Source: Prevotellaceae bacterium KH2P17 (lineage in GTDB: Bacteria > Bacteroidota > Bacteroidia > Bacteroidales > Bacteroidaceae). Taken from it: DNA of 64,000 nt. The position numbers and the translations under genes were made by a program. Of the stretch, positions 36,183 through 44,371 are shown piece by piece. The notes beneath the pieces were generated by a model. The model was not told where the DNA came from, made no database searches, and saw only the letters and a list, made by a program, of their open reading frames with translations. Where the stretch lies: assembly GCA_900199655.1 (NCBI GenBank), contig FZRE01000004.1, positions 62,001 to 126,000 on the forward strand. The letters are read 5' to 3'. Each line of letters opens with the position of its first letter. Positions within the stretch are counted from its first letter, which is position 1.

Positions 36183-37211
36183 ATGGAAACCCCGGGGCAG
36201 AACCGCAATTGCATAAACCCAAAGTCAGTGGATACCGGATACAGAAAAATATACAGGTTCATCAGAGACTTCTTGTTCAGTGTTGTGAACAAGGAGTTTC
36301 TGATTTTTTTGTTCTTTTTTGCACTGAGTGGTGTCTTCTGGTTGCTGATGGCACTGAACGAAACCTACGAAAAGGAGCTGCGTGTTCCCGTGCGTCTGAC
36401 CGGCGTTCCCAGGAATGCAGTCATCACGGGCGACCTCTCCGATACCGTTCGTGTAACCGTTCGCGACAAGGGCTTTGCGCTTATGGCTTACACCACGAGC
36501 CGCCGTCTCCATCCGCTGTCGTTCTCCTTTGCCTCATACGCAGTACAGAACACCGGGCGCGGCGTGATTCCCGTCTCCGATGTTCAGAAGCAGTTGTACC
36601 AGCAACTCTATGGCTCCTCGCGTATAACGGGCATCAAGCCCGACCGTTTGGACTTCTTCTTCAACTACGGACTCTCCAAACGGCTGCCCATACGCATGGC
36701 CGGCAAGGTGGTGCCTGCCCACAACTACTATCTCTCCCGGTTCCAGTTCTGGCCCGAGCATGTCACCGTTTATGCCGACAAGCATACCCTCGACAGCCTG
36801 AAGTACGTTACCACTACGCCGCTGGACATCGTCAACTTTGAAGATACCGTTACCCGCCAGGTAACGCTCAAGCCCATCCACGGCGTCAAGATAGTACCCT
36901 CTGCGGTCAAGCTCTCACTCTATCCAGACATCCTGACGGAAGAAAACGTCGAGGTGCCTGTGGTGGCCATCAACATGCCGGCAGGCAAGGTGCTGCGCAC
37001 TTTCCCCTCTCGCGTCAAGGTGCACTTCACGGTTGGCGTTACCAAGTTTCGCAGCGTGAAGCCCGAACAGTTCATGGTGGTGGCCGATTACAATGAACTC
37101 TTGGCCCATCCATCCGACAAGTGCAACCTCTACTTGCGCCAGTCGCCGCCCACGGTGTCGCGTGCCAGGCTTGCCATTAATCGGGTAGATTACCTGATAG
37201 AGCAGCAGTAG
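36183..37211 (+). CDS. YbbR-like (CdaR-type) membrane protein
   Basis: 342 residues. One membrane segment lies near the N-terminus (FLIFLFFFALSGVFWLLMAL, about 39-58), and the rest is periplasmic and beta-rich with two YbbR-like repeats: EKELRVPVRLTGVPRNAVIT, and later LSLYPDILTEENVEVPVVAI. In Firmicutes YbbR proteins regulate a diadenylate cyclase; no such cyclase is adjacent here, so that role should not be carried over. The start at 36183 is the first Met after a clear stop, but an internal start is possible. Four bases separate it from coaE. Confidence 0.85.
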   Translation: METPGQNRNCINPKSVDTGYRKIYRFIRDFLFSVVNKEFLIFLFFFALSGVFWLLMALNETYEKELRVPVRLTGVPRNAVITGDLSDTVRVTVRDKGFALMAYTTSRRLHPLSFSFASYAVQNTGRGVIPVSDVQKQLYQQLYGSSRITGIKPDRLDFFFNYGLSKRLPIRMAGKVVPAHNYYLSRFQFWPEHVTVYADKHTLDSLKYVTTTPLDIVNFEDTVTRQVTLKPIHGVKIVPSAVKLSLYPDILTEENVEVPVVAINMPAGKVLRTFPSRVKVHFTVGVTKFRSVKPEQFMVVADYNELLAHPSDKCNLYLRQSPPTVSRARLAINRVDYLIEQQ

Positions 37212-37215
37212 CCCC

Positions 37216-37797
37216 ATGGTAAAGGTCGCCATAACAGGCTGTATAGGCTCCGGCAAGAGCTATGTGTGCCGCTTGCTGGCCCGCCGTGGCATCAGCGTCT
37301 ACGATTGCGACGCCGCTGCCAAGCGGCTCATGCGCACAGAGCAGAGCCTGCGCGAGGCCTTGCAGCAGCTCGTTGGGGCCGATGTGTATCGCGGCACCGA
37401 ACTGCAGAAACCTGTGCTGGCGCGCTTCCTGCTGGCCGGCGAGGCCAACAAGCAGGCCGTTAACGATGTGGTGCACCCTGCGGTGGCCCGTGATTTCGAG
37501 CAGAGCGGCTGCAACTGGCTGGAGAGTGCCATCCTCTTTGATGCCCGGTTCTACCTCCGCACCCACTTCGACTACATTGTCTGCGTAACGGCTCCGCTCG
37601 AAGTACGCATCAGCCGGGTAATGGAGCGCGACGGCATCAGTCGTGCCAAGACCCTTGAGTGGATAAGCAGCCAGCTGCCGCAGGAGCAGGTGGCGGCCCG
37701 TTCCAACTACATCATCGTAAACGACGGCGTGCAGCGGCTCGAGCCGCAGATAGACGCGCTGCTCTCGGAGCTCCGCACCGCAGATGCCGCCCGATAA
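37216..37797 (+). CDS. coaE: Dephospho-CoA kinase
   Basis: 193 residues. It performs the last step of coenzyme A synthesis by phosphorylating the ribose 3' position. The P-loop is ITGCIGSGKSYV (about 5-16), the DxD motif is YDCDAAAKRLM (about 31-41), and the lid region carries RVMERDGISRAKTLEWISSQ. Length and motif spacing fit CoaE well. It begins four bases after the YbbR-like gene and belongs to the nusB operon. Confidence 0.95.
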   Translation: MVKVAITGCIGSGKSYVCRLLARRGISVYDCDAAAKRLMRTEQSLREALQQLVGADVYRGTELQKPVLARFLLAGEANKQAVNDVVHPAVARDFEQSGCNWLESAILFDARFYLRTHFDYIVCVTAPLEVRISRVMERDGISRAKTLEWISSQLPQEQVAARSNYIIVNDGVQRLEPQIDALLSELRTADAAR

Positions 37798-37846
37798 GAC
37801 AAAAAAAGAAAAAGGTTATTAACTAAACAATAAAACAACATTCAGA

Positions 37847-38284
37847 ATGGAAACAATCCTATCTATTGCAGGCAAACCGGGACTTTACCGACTGGTTTCC
37901 CGTGGCAAAATGAACTTGATAGTCGAAGTACTCGACGAGACTCACCGCCGCATGCCCGCTTTCGCAACCGACCGTGTAACGAGCCTGGCCGACGTCGCCA
38001 TGTACACCGATGCCGACGACGTGCCCCTGTGGCAGGTGCTCAAGAGCGTGGGCGAAAAGGAACAGAGCAAGCCCACCTCGCTCAACTACCGCAAGTGCCC
38101 GGCCCGGGAACTGCGCGCATACTTTGCAGAGGTGCTGCCCAACTTTGACCAGGAGCGCGTGCACGACAGCGACATCAAGAAGCTGCTCCAGTGGTACGAC
38201 ATCCTCGTTAGCAACGGCTACACCGACTTTGAACAAGTGCTGGCCCCCACGGAGGGCGACAACGTTGCCGACAGGCAGGACTAA
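37847..38284 (+). CDS. DUF5606-family protein
   Basis: 145 residues. The N-terminus METILSIAGKPGLYRLVSRG and KMNLIVEVLDETHRRMPAF match a small family confined to Bacteroidota (DUF5606), usually found after coaE as here. The first 55 residues look like a small beta barrel; the rest is helical (CPARELRAYFAEVLPNFD). Function unknown; cytosolic, with no signal sequence. Its last four bases overlap the convergent YhcH-like gene. Confidence 0.92.
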   Translation: METILSIAGKPGLYRLVSRGKMNLIVEVLDETHRRMPAFATDRVTSLADVAMYTDADDVPLWQVLKSVGEKEQSKPTSLNYRKCPARELRAYFAEVLPNFDQERVHDSDIKKLLQWYDILVSNGYTDFEQVLAPTEGDNVADRQD

Positions 38285-38733
38285 TCCTGCAGCCGCACCT
38301 TGCCGATAATCTTCTTCTGCCGGCCTTCTCCGATGATGGGTGCATGCGCATCTTCGGGAAAGAAGATGGCAAACTCGCCCGGTTTTACCTCAAAGTAGGC
38401 CGAAGCCGGTGCCGCATACAGGGCGAAGTCCTTTTCTTCATCGAAGGGGGCTTCGCTCTTTTTCAGTGTCCGCAGTGCCCTCCAGCCCATCGTTTCGGGC
38501 CTGAGCAGGGGCATCTGTATGTCGATGTAGCGGCGGTGGCACTCCAGCAGCTGCTCTTCCTTAGGCTTTAGCAGCGGCTCGTCTATGTTGATAAACAGGT
38601 TGTCGGCGTCGAGCACTATCCTCCCCGCAGGCATTTCCATGAGGTTGTGGGCCTTCACATAGTCGAAGAAAGCCTTAAACCGCCTGTTCAGCGCCTCGTA
38701 GCGGGCGCAGTCATCGATGTTTCCTACTATCAT
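38281..38733 (-). CDS. YhcH/YjgK/YiaL-family beta-galactosidase-subunit-like protein
   Basis: 150 residues from MIVGNIDDCARYEALNRRF at 38733; a longer frame to 38880 crosses the promoter. A cupin-like double-stranded beta helix is expected. Conserved segments are ECHRRYIDIQMPLL (about 76-89) and the metal-site run FAIFFPEDAHAPIIG (about 124-138). Relatives are linked to sialic-acid or anomeric-sugar handling, but no sugar operon is near, so the substrate is unknown. A -7-like TACCTTTG lies at 38766-38773. Confidence 0.9.
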   Translation of the reverse strand: MIVGNIDDCARYEALNRRFKAFFDYVKAHNLMEMPAGRIVLDADNLFINIDEPLLKPKEEQLLECHRRYIDIQMPLLRPETMGWRALRTLKKSEAPFDEEKDFALYAAPASAYFEVKPGEFAIFFPEDAHAPIIGEGRQKKIIGKVRLQD

Positions 38734-38865
38734 GTTGATACGTTTATGTTGTTCGTTTACGGTGCCAAAGGTACGTAAAAAAATCGCAGAACGGAGCTGT
38801 GAACAGCTGAAAAATGCCATCATTCGATAGCAGGCTGCAACCCGCGGCTGCAAAGGGCCTGCGGA

Positions 38866-38960
38866 AGAGGTGCCATTCAACGACGCTGAAGGTATGCTTC
38901 AAGGGCCTTGAAGGGCTGCGTCAAGGGGCTTGTTTGTGTGCTTCGGCGCTCAAGGGGCTT
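38866..38960. repeat. CTTCAAGG-type palindrome cluster
   Basis: A run of CTTCAAGG/CCTTGAAG-like half sites, including TTCAAGGGCCTTGAA and CGTCAAGGGGCTTG. The preceding GCCATTCAACG resembles the inverted repeat after lptD (53184-53224). The 339-bp gap 38734-39072 holds nothing else I can name. Confidence 0.5.
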
Positions 38961-39072
38961 GCCGGCAGCGTGTCCGCCGGTGGCGAACCGTTATTTTGGA
39001 ATACTTAACACTTGGGGATGCAATATTCTGTCGGGGCGCGGTTTTCTATGAAATGAGTTTAATGCCGACGAC

Positions 39073-39714
39073 ATGAAAAAAGTTTTTAGCATCGTTTTGA
39101 TGTCCCTGAGCCTGCTGACGGCCTTCACCGCCTGCAGCAACGATGACGACGACAACACCGTAGTTTGCATACTGCCCCCGCATGACGGGCAGCTGAAGTT
39201 TGAACTCGATGCCGACAGCATACCGCACTCTCCCCACATGAATGCCTACTCGCAGGAGGCTTTTGAGAAGAACTTCTGCGGCAAAGGGTGGGAGTGCCTG
39301 AGCGTAGCTGTTATAAACAACGACGGTTGGTCGTCCCGTCAGAACCTCGTGGGCAGCCTGTTGGGCTGGGGACCCACCCATTATTACATCGGTTCAGGCG
39401 GCCGGGCAACGGCCTTCTTCTACTCCGATGCCCACGGATACGTGAACAACGGCCTCTTTTACTGCGACACCTCGTGGACTTACGAGCCAGCTTCAAACAC
39501 TCTGCGCATGGGCGACGGCACCGCGATGCAGATAGTTTACGTAACCACATCGGCCAATGACGGCTTCTGCTACGCCCTGTCACGCTGGGGCAAGCATGCT
39601 AACGGCACGCCCGTTTATGTGGTCTCGCTGTTCCGGATGATGACGGAGGGGCGGCTGGCCGAAATCCGCAAGCGGTACTCCGCTGACTGGCAGACGGTGG
39701 AGAAACAACCATAG
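39073..39714 (+). CDS. Predicted surface-exposed lipoprotein of unknown function
   Basis: 213 residues. The signal MKKVFSIVLMSLSLLTAFTAC gives lipidated Cys21, followed at once by SNDDDDN. An acidic run right after the lipid Cys matches the lipoprotein export signal that sends Bacteroidota lipoproteins to the cell surface, so surface display is inferred. The remainder is a compact beta-rich domain with five or so Cys residues and many Trp/Tyr (GKGWECLSVAVINNDGW, FFYSDAHGYVNNGLFYCDTSW). No family is recognised. Confidence 0.8.
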   Translation: MKKVFSIVLMSLSLLTAFTACSNDDDDNTVVCILPPHDGQLKFELDADSIPHSPHMNAYSQEAFEKNFCGKGWECLSVAVINNDGWSSRQNLVGSLLGWGPTHYYIGSGGRATAFFYSDAHGYVNNGLFYCDTSWTYEPASNTLRMGDGTAMQIVYVTTSANDGFCYALSRWGKHANGTPVYVVSLFRMMTEGRLAEIRKRYSADWQTVEKQP

Positions 39715-39794
39715 AAAGCTCCGGTGCAGGCTCCCGCCGAAGGCGGTTGCGCATCTTTAGGAGACGGGATGAAGGCTATTCGCCGGAAAATGCG

Positions 39795-39802
39795 TATCTT
39801 TG
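39795..39802 (+). promoter_or_regulatory. -7 box TATCTTTG of the second EamA gene
   Basis: TATCTTTG at 39795-39802 is 20 bases before the ATG at 39823. It falls inside the longer open frame that begins at 39724, which argues for the downstream start. No good -33 box was seen. Confidence 0.5.
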
Positions 39803-39822
39803 CAGCACGCAACGCAAAGATT

Positions 39823-40713
39823 ATGACTCGCAGCAAAACAGCTTTCCACCTCCTGGCCATCCTCGTCGTACTGATTTGGGGCGTTACCTTCGTTAATTCC
39901 AAGGTGCTGTTGCAGCACGGCATGGAGGCTCACGAAATCTTTACTGTCAGGTTCCTGCTGGCCTATGTGTGCATTTGGTTCCTGCCGCAGCGGCGCGTTC
40001 TCATGGCCGGCAGCTGGCGCGACGAGGCCCTCATGCTGCTGTTGGGCTTCACGGGCGGTTCGCTCTACTTCCTGTCGGAGAACGTAGCGGTCAAGATAAG
40101 CTATGTTAATAACGTGGCGTTCATCGTCTGCACGGCTCCTCTCATTACCACCGCACTGGCCATTTTGTTCCTGAAAGGCGTCAAGCCTACGCCCCGTCTC
40201 GTCGGCGGTTCGCTGCTGGCGCTGGCTGGAGTGGCGCTGGTGATATTCAACGGGCGGTTTATTCTCAGGCTGAACCCCGCCGGCGACCTGCTTGCTCTTA
40301 CCGCCGCGGTGTGCTGGGCGGTGTACAGTATCGTCATCAAGTTCGTTTCCGGCCGCTACAGTGCCGTGTTCATTACGCGCAAGGTGTTCTTCTACGGCCT
40401 GCTCACGGTGCTGCCCGTGTTTGCCGCAGAGCCGTGGCGGTTTCCGCTCCGCGGCCTTCTGCAGCCGGCGGTGGGGCTCAATTTGCTGTTTCTCGGGGTG
40501 GTGGCCAGCTTCGCCTGCTTTGCTTTGTGGAGCCTGGCCATCAAGAAGGTTGGCGCCATCAGCGTGTCCAACTACGTGTATCTCAATCCGCTCACCACGG
40601 TGGTGGCCTCGGCGCTCTTTCTCAACGAGCCCATGACGTGGATGGCCTACGCAGGTTCAGCATTCATACTGGGCGGCGTTTACCTTGCCAACTCGCAGCC
40701 GGCAGAAGGGTAA
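39823..40713 (+). CDS. EamA/DMT-family transporter
   Basis: 296 residues from MTRSKTAFHLLAILVVLIWG at 39823; the frame is open from 39724 but the extra 33 residues cover a -7 box. Ten membrane segments in two EamA repeats: the first contains GVTFVNSKVLLQHGMEAHEI and the second SIVIKFVSGRYSAVFITRKV and YVYLNPLTTVVASALFLNEP, a typical end-of-repeat motif. Substrate unknown. Only weakly similar in sequence to the first EamA protein in the window. Confidence 0.92.
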   Translation: MTRSKTAFHLLAILVVLIWGVTFVNSKVLLQHGMEAHEIFTVRFLLAYVCIWFLPQRRVLMAGSWRDEALMLLLGFTGGSLYFLSENVAVKISYVNNVAFIVCTAPLITTALAILFLKGVKPTPRLVGGSLLALAGVALVIFNGRFILRLNPAGDLLALTAAVCWAVYSIVIKFVSGRYSAVFITRKVFFYGLLTVLPVFAAEPWRFPLRGLLQPAVGLNLLFLGVVASFACFALWSLAIKKVGAISVSNYVYLNPLTTVVASALFLNEPMTWMAYAGSAFILGGVYLANSQPAEG

Positions 40714-40814
40714 CGGCGCCGTTTTTAACCCTTGGCACCATTATTTGCCGGCCAAACAGATGGTGGTGTGGAGAAAAAGACGTAACTTTGCAGCCTTAAA
40801 TAATTAGTTATCGA

Positions 40815-41780
40815 ATGGATTTATTGCTTTTTTCGTTTGCGCCGCAGATGGTGTGGTTGCAACTTGTTTTGTTGGTTGTAGGCATCGCGATAGTGCTGTG
40901 GGGGGCCGACAAGCTCACCGACGGCGCCGTTGGACTGGCCGAGCGCATGGGCATCTCGCAGCTGGTCATCGGGCTCACCATCGTGGCCATGGGCACGTCG
41001 ATGCCCGAGTTCTGCGTCAGCTTGATATCAGCACTCAAGGGAACTCCCGACCTCGCCGTGGGTAATGTTGTGGGTTCAAACATCTTCAACGCACTTCTTA
41101 TTGTGGGATGTGCCGCACTCGTGGCCCCCATCACCATCCTTCACGTTACGGTAAAGAAGGATATACCGTTTGCCTTGGTAGCTTCGGTGGTGTTGCTGAT
41201 TATGTGCATGGACGGCAACATCGGCCGTCTGGACGCTGCAATACTGGCAGTATTCTTCATCCTTTTCATGTACTTTACGCTCAAAGGAGCCAAGGGAGAG
41301 GCTTCGCCCGATGAAGAGAAAACGCCCATGAGCCCCCTGAAGGCTTCGGCTTTGGTGTTGGTGGGCCTGGTTTGCCTCATTCTGGGCAGCAGTGTGTTTG
41401 TAGACAATGCCTCGGCGCTGGCCCACACGCTCGGCGTGAGCGATGCCGTAATAGGTCTTACCATTGTTGCAGGGGGCACGTCGCTGCCCGAGCTGGCCAC
41501 AAGTGTGGTGGCTGCACGCCGTGGCAACAGCGGTATCGCCATTGGCAACGTACTGGGCAGCAACGTGTTTAACATCCTCTTCATTCTCGGCCTCACAGGT
41601 CTTATCAGCCCCATGACCATCCAGGGCATCACTTCTCTTGACCTGAGCATGATGGTTGTGAGCATGATAATGCTGTGGTTGTTCTCCTTTACCAAGTACA
41701 CCATTCAGCGATGGGAGGGCGCGGTGCTTACAGCAGTGTTCCTGGGGTATATAAGCTATCTGGTTTACAACGCCGTTTAG
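40815..41780 (+). CDS. Calcium/sodium antiporter (CaCA family, YrbG-like)
   Basis: 321 residues with about ten membrane segments in two inverted halves. Each half has the ion-binding alpha repeat: GLTIVAMGTSMPEFCVSLIS followed by GNVVGSNIFNALLIVG (about 52-100), and GLTIVAGGTSLPELATSVVA followed by GNVLGSNVFNILFILG (about 213-262). The paired Glu in MPEF and LPEL are the expected cation ligands. It exchanges Ca2+ or K+ for Na+. A -7 box TAACTTTG lies at 40783-40790. Confidence 0.96.
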   Translation: MDLLLFSFAPQMVWLQLVLLVVGIAIVLWGADKLTDGAVGLAERMGISQLVIGLTIVAMGTSMPEFCVSLISALKGTPDLAVGNVVGSNIFNALLIVGCAALVAPITILHVTVKKDIPFALVASVVLLIMCMDGNIGRLDAAILAVFFILFMYFTLKGAKGEASPDEEKTPMSPLKASALVLVGLVCLILGSSVFVDNASALAHTLGVSDAVIGLTIVAGGTSLPELATSVVAARRGNSGIAIGNVLGSNVFNILFILGLTGLISPMTIQGITSLDLSMMVVSMIMLWLFSFTKYTIQRWEGAVLTAVFLGYISYLVYNAV

Positions 41781-41812
41781 ACCATTTGGATGCCCGGACG
41801 GGGCAGATAAAA

Positions 41813-41860
41813 AGTGAAGTCCTTTATCCGTGATAGGGTAAAGGACTTCTTTTGTTTGTC
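41813..41860. terminator. Bidirectional terminator after the CaCA gene
   Basis: An 11-bp perfect stem (GAAGTCCTTTA at 41816-41826, complement 41839-41849) with TTTTGTTTG on the right and AAAAAG on the left. It lies between the convergent antiporter and TlpA-like genes. Confidence 0.85.
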
Positions 41861-41882
41861 TGCTTTCGGTTCCTTGCAGGAA

Positions 41883-42968
41883 TCAGTAACCGAATATCTC
41901 CTTGAGCTTCGCCGTCAGGTTCTCACCCCCTAAGTCGGCTGCAACAATCTTTCCGTTGGGGTCGAGGAGCACGTTCGAGGGTATGTAAGTTACGCCGTAA
42001 GCCTTTGCGGCGGCACTTTTCCAGCCCTTGAGGTCCGACAGCTGCGGCCACGCCATCCCCAGTTCTCTCACTGCCTTGTGCCAACTGTCGGCCTTGGTGT
42101 CGAGCGATACGCCCACCACCTGAAACCCTCTGGCCTTGTGGTAGCGCTTGTAGGCATTGACAACGTTGGGCATCTCCTGCCTGCAGGGGCCGCACCAGCT
42201 GGCCCAGAAGTCAACCAGCACGTAGTTGCCTCTGCCCGCCCAGCGGCTCAGTTTCATGGCCTTGCCGTTCATGTCGTGCAGGGTGAGGTCGGTGAACTTC
42301 AGCCCCGGGCGCCTTTTGGCCAGCGCGTTGAGCTGCTCCTTGGGCCGAGCCATGAGCGGATGGCTGTAGTACGCCGTGCCTGCATCGCAGAGTTGCTTCA
42401 GCTCGTTGTAGTCGAAATAATAGAAATTCTGGTTCAGCAGGTAGGCCGGCAGGGCGTTGTCAGCGTTGTTCTGGCAGAAAGTCTTGATGTCGTCGGCATT
42501 CTTCTTGTCGAGTGCAGCCATCTGTTTCTCCAGCGTTTTCTTCTTGGTCAGGTTCTCGATGGTTTCCTGTTGGCTTGCTTCTTTCCAGTCTTCGTAGAGT
42601 TCCTTCGACTTTTTCCCGTTCTTGGTCTGCTGTTTCTGGAAGTCGCCGAACTGCACATTCTTGGGCGATCCGGTAACGGTGCCGTTGTTCAGGTTCACCG
42701 TCAGGGGCGTGCGGTCGTTGAGAACGGTTACCACTTGACCCTTGTCGGTGGCCAGGGTGATGAACGCATTGAGGGGCAGGTTGCCCTTAATCTCGAACTT
42801 GTCGCCGTTTACGGCAACGCTGTCTCTTTGGCTTGAGTTGGCATTCACCCAGTAGTAGGCCATTGTGGAGCCTTTGGGTGCGGTGCCGGATATGACGTAG
42901 TCGACGCCCTGTGCATACATGCACGAGGCTGCCAGCACGATAGCTGTCAAAGTAAATAGTCTCTTCAT
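41883..42968 (-). CDS. TlpA-family thiol:disulfide oxidoreductase with DUF4369-like N-terminus
   Basis: 361 residues from MKRLFTLTAIVLAASCMYAQ at 42968; the frame extends to 43235 but would run through the opposite gene's leader. The signal peptide is followed by a DUF4369-like beta domain (about 22-110, ISGTAPKGSTMAYYW), a helical linker (about 111-215) and a thioredoxin fold (about 220-361) with the redox site FWASWCGPCRQEMPNV, Cys259 and Cys262. It probably reduces disulfides in the periplasm. A -7-like TAATTTTG lies at 42999-43006. Confidence 0.93.
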   Translation of the reverse strand: MKRLFTLTAIVLAASCMYAQGVDYVISGTAPKGSTMAYYWVNANSSQRDSVAVNGDKFEIKGNLPLNAFITLATDKGQVVTVLNDRTPLTVNLNNGTVTGSPKNVQFGDFQKQQTKNGKKSKELYEDWKEASQQETIENLTKKKTLEKQMAALDKKNADDIKTFCQNNADNALPAYLLNQNFYYFDYNELKQLCDAGTAYYSHPLMARPKEQLNALAKRRPGLKFTDLTLHDMNGKAMKLSRWAGRGNYVLVDFWASWCGPCRQEMPNVVNAYKRYHKARGFQVVGVSLDTKADSWHKAVRELGMAWPQLSDLKGWKSAAAKAYGVTYIPSNVLLDPNGKIVAADLGGENLTAKLKEIFGY

Positions 42969-43049
42969 TTTCGTAGTTGTTAATGTTATAAACTGTTGCA
43001 AAATTACGCTTTTTGGCCGAATACGGTGCACCGTGTCGATTATTTTAAG

Positions 43050-43057
43050 TATCTTTG
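43050..43057 (+). promoter_or_regulatory. -7 box TATCTTTG upstream of the queuosine genes
   Basis: TATCTTTG at 43050-43057 would start RNA about 20 bases before the riboswitch-like aptamer at 43085. A consensus -33 was not found at the usual distance. Confidence 0.5.
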
Positions 43058-43084
43058 CACCCGTTAAGTATATTTTTTGGATAA

Positions 43085-43118
43085 TAGAGTGCTTGGTAAA
43101 CCTCTTTAAAAACAAGGA
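43085..43118 (+). promoter_or_regulatory. preQ1-I-type riboswitch
   Basis: Stem P1 is AGAG (43086-43089) with CTCT (43102-43105), around a 12-base loop TGCTTGGTAAAC ending in the C expected to pair with preQ1. An A-rich tail TTAAAAACAAGG (43106-43117) follows. CTTG in the loop (43092-43095) is fully complementary to CAAG in the tail (43113-43116), giving the H-type pseudoknot. The tail is AAGG, the likely ribosome site for the ATG at 43120, so ligand binding should block translation. Layout and tail closely match known preQ1-I aptamers. Confidence 0.75.
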
Positions 43119-43119
43119 A

Positions 43120-43812
43120 ATGAACAGTAGAAAAGAAACGGTGAGCGTGTTGTTCATGATGTTCAGCATACTCTTTTGTGTTTGCCTGATAGCGGCAAAC
43201 GTGCTTGAAACAAAGCAGATAGCAGTAGGTTCCATCAGTCTTACAGGCGGATTGATTGTCTTCCCGGTATCTTACATCATCAACGACTGTGTATGTGAGG
43301 TATGGGGATACCGCAAGGCACGGCTCCTGATATGGACAGGCTTCGCCATGAACTTCTTCTTCGTGATGCTTGGTGCCGTGTGCGACTGGATTCCGGGAGC
43401 ATCTTACTGGCAGAACGATGCCGGCTTCCACGCCATTTTCGGCCTCGCTCCGCGTATTGCGGCGGCATCATTCGTGGCGTTCCTCTTCGGCAGTTTCGCC
43501 AATGCCTACGTGATGAGCCGCATGAAGATACACGATGGAGGGCGCCGGTTCTCCGCCCGCGCCATCCTGAGTACGGTGGCCGGAGAGAGCGTAGACTCTG
43601 CTATCTTCTTCCCGTTGGCACTGGGCGGCGTGGTTCCTGCCGACGAGTTGCCGCAGCTCATGCTGTGGCAGGTCATCCTGAAGACGGCCTACGAGGTGGT
43701 TGCCCTGCCCGTTACCATCCGCATAGTGGCTGCACTGAAAGCCCACGAGGGTGAGGATGCCTACGACGAAGGCATCAGCTACAATATCTTCAGGCTCAAG
43801 TTGAACGATTAA
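43120..43812 (+). CDS. Queuosine precursor transporter (YhhQ/VUT family)
   Basis: 230 residues from [20 protein letters not shown] at 43120, directly after the riboswitch-like tail; the frame to 42919 crosses that structure. About six membrane segments. Family landmarks include [40 protein letters not shown] (about 52-71) and [20 protein letters not shown] near 160. YhhQ carries queuosine precursors (preQ0/preQ1) into the cell, which fits the downstream queF and the aptamer. The gap to queF is 13 bases. Confidence 0.95.
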   Translation: MNSRKETVSVLFMMFSILFCVCLIAANVLETKQIAVGSISLTGGLIVFPVSYIINDCVCEVWGYRKARLLIWTGFAMNFFFVMLGAVCDWIPGASYWQNDAGFHAIFGLAPRIAAASFVAFLFGSFANAYVMSRMKIHDGGRRFSARAILSTVAGESVDSAIFFPLALGGVVPADELPQLMLWQVILKTAYEVVALPVTIRIVAALKAHEGEDAYDEGISYNIFRLKLND

Positions 43813-43825
43813 CGAACCACAAGAT

Positions 43826-44293
43826 ATGTCTGAAACGAGAAAAGACGAGGGCCTCAAATCCCTCGGTGCAAAGACCCGGTACAGCATGGACTATGCGCCG
43901 GAAGTGTTGGAGACGTTCGCCAACAAGCACCCCGACAACGACTACTGGGTACAGTTCAACTGCCCGGAGTTCACCTCCCTGTGTCCCATTACGGGCCAGC
44001 CGGACTTTGCCGAGATACGAATAAGCTACGTGCCGGCCGAGAGAATGGTGGAAAGCAAGAGCCTGAAGCTCTACCTCTTCAGCTTCCGCAACCACGGAGA
44101 CTTCCATGAAGACTGCGTGAACATCATCATGAAGGACCTCATCCACCTGATGGAACCCAAGTACATTGAGGTTACGGGCATCTTCACCCCGCGCGGCGGC
44201 ATCAGTATTTACCCCTACGCCAACTACGGCCGCAAGGGAACAAGGTACGAACAGCTGGCCGAACACCGCTTCATGAACCACAACATGCAGTAG
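43826..44293 (+). CDS. queF: preQ1 synthase QueF (NADPH-dependent nitrile reductase)
   Basis: 155 residues, the single-domain YkvM-type QueF. It reduces preQ0 to preQ1 on the route to queuosine in tRNA. The catalytic Cys53 and Asp60 lie in [15 protein letters not shown], the substrate Glu76 in [15 protein letters not shown], and FHEDCVN gives the further His/Glu. Follows the precursor transporter in the same unit; queC is not between or next to them, so preQ0 may come from elsewhere in the genome or from uptake. Confidence 0.96.
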   Translation: MSETRKDEGLKSLGAKTRYSMDYAPEVLETFANKHPDNDYWVQFNCPEFTSLCPITGQPDFAEIRISYVPAERMVESKSLKLYLFSFRNHGDFHEDCVNIIMKDLIHLMEPKYIEVTGIFTPRGGISIYPYANYGRKGTRYEQLAEHRFMNHNMQ

Positions 44294-44371
44294 CGCAGGC
44301 CACGCTCCGCGGCTCTGCCCCGTAGGCATGGCCGGACGATAGCATACGAAAACACCGTCATACATGCAGCT

